Shown piece after piece: positions 59,888-64,000 of a DNA stretch of 64,000 nucleotides. The stretch lies in the NCBI GenBank assembly GCA_020726505.1, contig JAHLEZ010000006.1, forward strand, positions 992,001-1,056,000, in the 5' to 3' direction. The stretch's first letter is position 1. Each line of letters opens with the position of its first letter. Source of the DNA: Leptodontidium sp. MPI-SDFR-AT-0119 (taxonomy: Eukaryota; Ascomycota; Leotiomycetes; Helotiales; Leptodontidiaceae). The translations under genes and the position numbers were made by a program. The notes under the pieces are model-generated. The model saw only the letters and a program-made list of their open reading frames with translations, did no database searches and had not been told where the DNA came from.

Positions 59888-62048
59888 ATGGATCAGCCAC
59901 ATGTCACTTTCTCAAACCGGCCACTCGCGCCTCGTCCTCCGCCACCTCCACCAGATCAACAACCAATGTCAATCAATCCCAAGAAGCAACGTCGAATTAC
60001 AAAAGCCTGCGATTATTGCAGTAGGCGGAGTATTCGATGCCCTCCACGTGAAGGAGACACACGCTGCCAGAACTGTGTGGATTTTGCCCTGGATTGTACT
60101 TATGATCGACCAAGCAAGAAGAGAGGAATCCAGTCCGGAAGCACCAACTCTCCAGGTAAGCATGGAGCGCCAGGAAGATCGCATAATGGAGAGACTGGTG
60201 GAAGCATACTCTTTGGAATGATGAACAATGACATGAGCAGCGCTTCGGCCTTCGATGTTCAATCTCGAATCCCTGAGAAGTGGATGTCTATGGTTCTGGG
60301 TATTGAGCAGAAGATCCAGCCCCTGGTAGAGATCTATTTCGAGGTCGTGTATCCTATGTAAGTCGATGTCCAGGAAGTAACTATTCAGCATCTGACGACG
60401 ATAGTTTTCCATTCTTCCACCAGCCGAGCATGAACCAAGGAATGGCGAACCGAAATTATCTCACTGATCTTCCCTTCTTCGCGAAAATCATGGCAATCTG
60501 CGCACTAGCTTCTGCCCGCGTACGAGACGGTGCGCTGTCCCCAGGCCGGTTCAATTCAGAACTGTACCACACGCCGTCCTCGGAATCCTTCTTCGCTGCA
60601 GCCACGGGGGTTTTGCCACAAGAATTGGGAGCTACGAGAGGACTTGATTGGATGTGCACCTGTGCTTTGCTAGCTTTGTACGGAATTCAGGTTGGAAAGA
60701 TCGATATCATGCACCAGTACTTGGGTCTGTACCACAGTTTAGTCTCGATGGATAGTCTTCACGACGAGAAGAATTGGCCAAAGGACATAGGATTTGTTGA
60801 GACCGAATTAAGGAGACGCCTGGTAAGTGCCCCATTTCTCGGCACCTAGCTTCATGCTAACAGGGTAGTTCTGGTCGATGTATAATCTAGAAGTCTACTC
60901 ATCGATTGTTTGGGGAAGCATCATCCGCTGCCGAGAGGCCCAGTGTTCCGTATCATTCCCTTCCGAAGTTGACGACGACCTCCTCTCCGATTCTGGCTTC
61001 TATCAAACCGACCCTTTTTTTAATCCCTATTCGCCTCAACCTCGACACACTGATCGACCGTGCTGGCTTCGTGGATGGAACTTTGCTACCCAGGTCTACC
61101 AAACTTTAGAACATGCTATGGATGAATACCTCCGTCGTCGCTCTACCAACCCCAGTCTATTCTCTCCATCAAAACTCTTCCATCACGACATTCTTCATTG
61201 CGCAGAGCTCCTCGTGGGAATCATGGACAAGTATGAGAAATTACATTCACAATTCAAAGAGCCCGCAATGATGTCAGCCTATGGTCAAGGAAGTCAGGAG
61301 TATAAAGTCAGCTTCCAAGCAGTCAACATCACAGCTACCTTCGAACTCGCTCGTTTGGTACTCTTCGCCTGCGAAGATGCGGGTGTGGAGAAAAAGTGTG
61401 GTATTGTTCGCGATCTGCTCAAGAACTTCGACAGAACTCCAACTAACTTCATCCGAGCCTTGTCGTGCCCTCTTCTTCACCATGTCGCTAGCGTTGGCAA
61501 CATTCTGGCATCGGTGATTGAGGGTCCCATCTCAGAGTCTTCTTATGAGCATGTTCGAGCTGTACTGTAAGTGGCAGTTCTTTTCCCTTCACAATATGAT
61601 CCTAACCGTGTACAGATTGGGCATGGTAAAATTCCTCTCCCGCCTCGAAGATTGCATGACGAGTCACGTTGGAGCAGCTGCTCGTGTTTCCAAGCAAATC
61701 TCAGATATCGATGAGTTCATGGCAATGCGACGCGAACATGGATCCTCTACGAACAGAGCTACATACCGTTCGGTCGTCGCGTCAGCATCTAGCCTCGAAG
61801 CCAACTACCTTAACATCGACCCCGAACTTCAAAACTTGATGGGACCTTTCACATCTGAAATGCAAAGCAGCAGTCTGACTGCCACGATGGACCTCTTTGA
61901 TGGCACACACGTGGAGAATGGTTTGAGTGATGGATATGGAGATGAACTCCAGCTTTCGCAGGAGTCGGAGCAGAATTTCCCCGATGAGGAAGATATGTCA
62001 CAAGGATCTGCTGCGAATGGCGTTAACGGCGGCTCTGAGATATTGTAA
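59888..62048 (+). CDS. Zn2Cys6 fungal transcription factor
   Basis: A nuclear DNA-binding regulator. Four exons, 59888-60357, 60405-60822, 60869-61566 and 61616-62048, sum to 2019 nt (672 aa), all phases consistent. The binuclear zinc cluster is near the N-terminus: Cys 41, 44, 51, 60, 63 and 70 (C-x2-C-x6-C-x8-C-x2-C-x6-C) in CDYCSRRSIRC and CQNCVDFALDC, followed by a linker TYDRPSKKRG. The fungal transcription-factor middle region follows: EIYFEVVYPIFPFFHQPSM, MAICALASARVRDG, GATRGLDWMCTCALLALYG, and FWSMYNLEVYSSIVWG. The C-terminus is acidic and Ser-rich (SQESEQNFPDEEDMSQG), a possible activation region. The CDYC-x-RRSIRC subtype is common in Pezizomycotina regulators of carbon or nitrogen use, but the target here is unknown. 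Confidence 0.93.
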
Positions 62049-62357
62049 ATGGAGTGTGACATGGAAGGGAAAAGCCTGGAGTTGGTTATGAGATATTGTA
62101 TTTGTATGATGGAGGGTGCTCGTTGTTCTGATTAGAACGCGAGGAGTTTTGAGAAGGGCGAAAATTGGTCGAGACAAAAGGATATGTCTAGTGGTCATTG
62201 CGAAGCGATTGTATGAATTCTTGCGACTGTATAATAGTTACTGACCATAAAATTAGAGAATTGACAAATTGCTTTCTTGAATTTTTGTCCTTCAAAGATA
62301 TGCCCTACTCAGCTGATCTTGATTTGAGTCATGCTTTAGATACAACAAACTTCGGTC
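62049..62357. other. Intergenic between convergent genes
   Basis: Shared 3' flank of the regulator and of the peroxidase remnant. Nothing recognised. Confidence 0.5.
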
Positions 62358-63672
62358 TCAGCTTTTGATACCTGGGTATTGAGCATTGGAAGTCAAGAGA
62401 TCAGGCAGAATGCCGACCAACGTGTGCGGGACAGAACATGGACGTCTGCACCAGTTCTTGGGGATGCGTTCCTGGCCTTGGTTGTGCACGAAGTTTCCTG
62501 GAGCATCGCCTGTAACAGCAAAGAAGGACTTGAGGACTTCTCTAGTGAGCGTGCCACCTGGTCTTTGGAAAGATTGGCTGTGCTTGATTGGTGTAGAAAG
62601 GCTGAGTTATACGTATACTTCTGCAGAGTGGTTTGACATGAAGTGAATGACGAAGTGATGGGCAGCTGGTGCGACAAGACCAGAGAATGGAGCTTGGAAG
62701 AAGAAGGGGTTATTCTCTTTCGATCATCTGGTGACTTAAAAGAGGGTTAGATGGTAGGATGACAGTATGAGGCGAGGGGGGGTACCAACCATAGTCACTC
62801 TGAGCGCTGACCTTGTCGAAAGTCAGGCCACCTTCTGCTAGCTCCATAAGCCCAAGATCGCATTTGGAAGACATCCACGCGGCCGTTGTTGAGATATGTA
62901 TCACCCTGTGTAGTTCATCAGCGAATGAACCGCAGAAGATGCGGTTATTTGACTTACTGGAACAATGGAAGCATCAACTTCGTACTGGTTGTGTGTTCCA
63001 ACAATGCCCGAGGGATTTCCTCTGATGAAAGGAAGTAAAGCACGGAAGCCTGCGCCGATAGACCATGTATTTGTTAGAGGGTCGCCGGCTCCGCAAGTAC
63101 CTTCAGTCAGTTCCAGACAATTACTAGAGTATCAGAAGTTCGCTAAAGAGTAAACACGTACAATGCGATGGCGACAACCGCCAAGGCGGCAGCAAGTTCT
63201 GGAGACATGGCATAGGCCTTCCCAAGATCATCGACAGCTAAATCATAGCCAGTTGCTGAATACCCCCACGCTGGAGAAGAGGTGTGTGTCACTACATACT
63301 CTGAGCAATTGTCACCTTGCCGTTGCGAGGAAGGAAGTTGTGGTTCGCTGCGACGTTTAATCCAGGACACTAAATCTCATATCAGTATATTTTTCTCCAA
63401 GCGATGTAAAAGACATGAAGATGTACTGACCTGGCCACGGAGAAATCCAGAAGCAGGAGATCTGAACGGGTTGTTGCTGCCATCTCTGACATCTACGAAC
63501 TGTTCTTGTGCGTTGAAGATGGTAGTTTGGACACCTGTGTTCGGTTCGTTCGACAGGAAGTGAGGATCTCGTGGAGCTGGCTGGACTCATCTTTGTAGCT
63601 GGCTGTTCATTCCATGGCCCCAGGCCATGCTGCCACAACGGGAAGAACTGTGAGGAGTGAAACTTTGACCAT
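62358..63672 (-). pseudogene. Heme-thiolate peroxidase (chloroperoxidase/peroxygenase family), broken
   Basis: Short heme-thiolate peroxidases are secreted enzymes that use peroxide to oxidise organic substrates. Exon pieces on the minus strand: 63672-63431, 63369-63300, 63237-63162, 63088-62958, 62905-62790, 62716-62619 and about 62558-62358. Recognisable text: signal peptide MVKVSLLTVLPVVAAWPGAM, FNAQEQFVDVRDGSNN, the heme-ligand region RGQCPGLN with its Cys, ANHNFLPRNGKVTIAQ, GTHNQYEVDAS, FFFQAPFSGLVAPAAHHFV, and LTREVLKSFFAVTGD. Lesions: a one-base loss near 63610 just after the signal peptide, an in-frame TGA at 63587-63589, and a one-base gain near 62860 (VDVFQ shifts to DLGLMELAEGG). 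The join into the last exon also fails to keep frame by my reading. Splice sites remain good, so decay is recent. Confidence 0.85.
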
Positions 63673-64000
63673 TGTGCCGTTATTCTCAGATGATGTTATG
63701 AATAATATTGTTCAACGAAATGAGACGTGAGAAAGAAGATTAACCGCGGGAAAGAAGGATATCTCCAGGGGTTTGCCTTTGCCATTTATACCATTGTATG
63801 GCCCGAAGGACGAACACTCACTTACCCCCCCAAGAACCAATCTACATCTAGTTAAATGTCATACCGGCTCATTAGTCCAAGATAGCGGTAGGAGTGACGA
63901 CTTTAGATAGAAACGACCATCAAAGACTGCCGAGTAGCGTTGTTCAAGTGGAAAACGAGGACAAGTCCGCCAAATCATGTCTCTTTTCAGGCATAACCCG
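63673..64000. other. Window edge, upstream of the peroxidase remnant
   Basis: Former promoter side of the peroxidase gene. No start of another gene was recognised before the end of the window. Confidence 0.4.

Overview
This is a piece of a nuclear chromosome from a filamentous ascomycete. Genes carry short introns (about 46-60 bp, GTRNGT donors, CTAAC/CTGAC branch sites, YAG acceptors) and occur on both strands without operons. The protein set is typical of Pezizomycotina: a Zn2Cys6 regulator, an UMTA/LaeA-type methyltransferase, a heme-thiolate peroxidase and a 2EXR protein. The 2EXR family and the style of the orthologues suggest Leotiomycetes (Helotiales-like). That placement is inference, not measured.

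Left arm (1-7 kb) is accessory: an intact nine-exon secreted GH47 alpha-mannosidase, a frame-broken 2EXR gene, an alcohol dehydrogenase pseudogene with in-frame stops, and a medium-chain oxidoreductase. From 7.8 to 24.7 kb come housekeeping genes: eEF2, a giant BLTP1/Csf1 lipid-transfer protein (3247 aa after adding two tiny 5' exons and one 3' exon), and a TMEM184/LAZ1 (DUF300) membrane protein in a divergent pair with it. From 24.7 to 31 kb the DNA is gene-poor and holds only the methyltransferase.

From 31 to 51.6 kb the window is dense in conserved genes: NOG1 (60S ribosome assembly) divergent from URA5 (orotate phosphoribosyltransferase), a GNAT acetyltransferase, DDI1 (ubiquitin shuttle protease), RRP8 (25S rRNA m1A methyltransferase) divergent from an unrecognised fungal protein, a SNF2-RING ATPase of HLTF/Rad5 type, and type II phosphatidylinositol 4-kinase. 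From 52.5 to 64 kb come a Ser/Pro-rich unknown protein, an RBM26/27-type RNA-binding protein (Rmn1-like), a Zn2Cys6 transcription factor, and a broken heme-thiolate peroxidase.

The genes do not form a pathway. NOG1, RRP8 and eEF2 all serve ribosome production or function, but they are spread out and are not a cluster. I found no CRISPR array, tRNA, rRNA or recognisable transposon. The most useful results are gene models that single open frames miss (CSF1, the unknown gene at 52.5-54.2 kb, DUF300, GH47) and three decayed genes near the two ends of the window. I did not find a convincing new biological system. All exon borders were read by eye and, unless stated, checked only by frame arithmetic and family resemblance.
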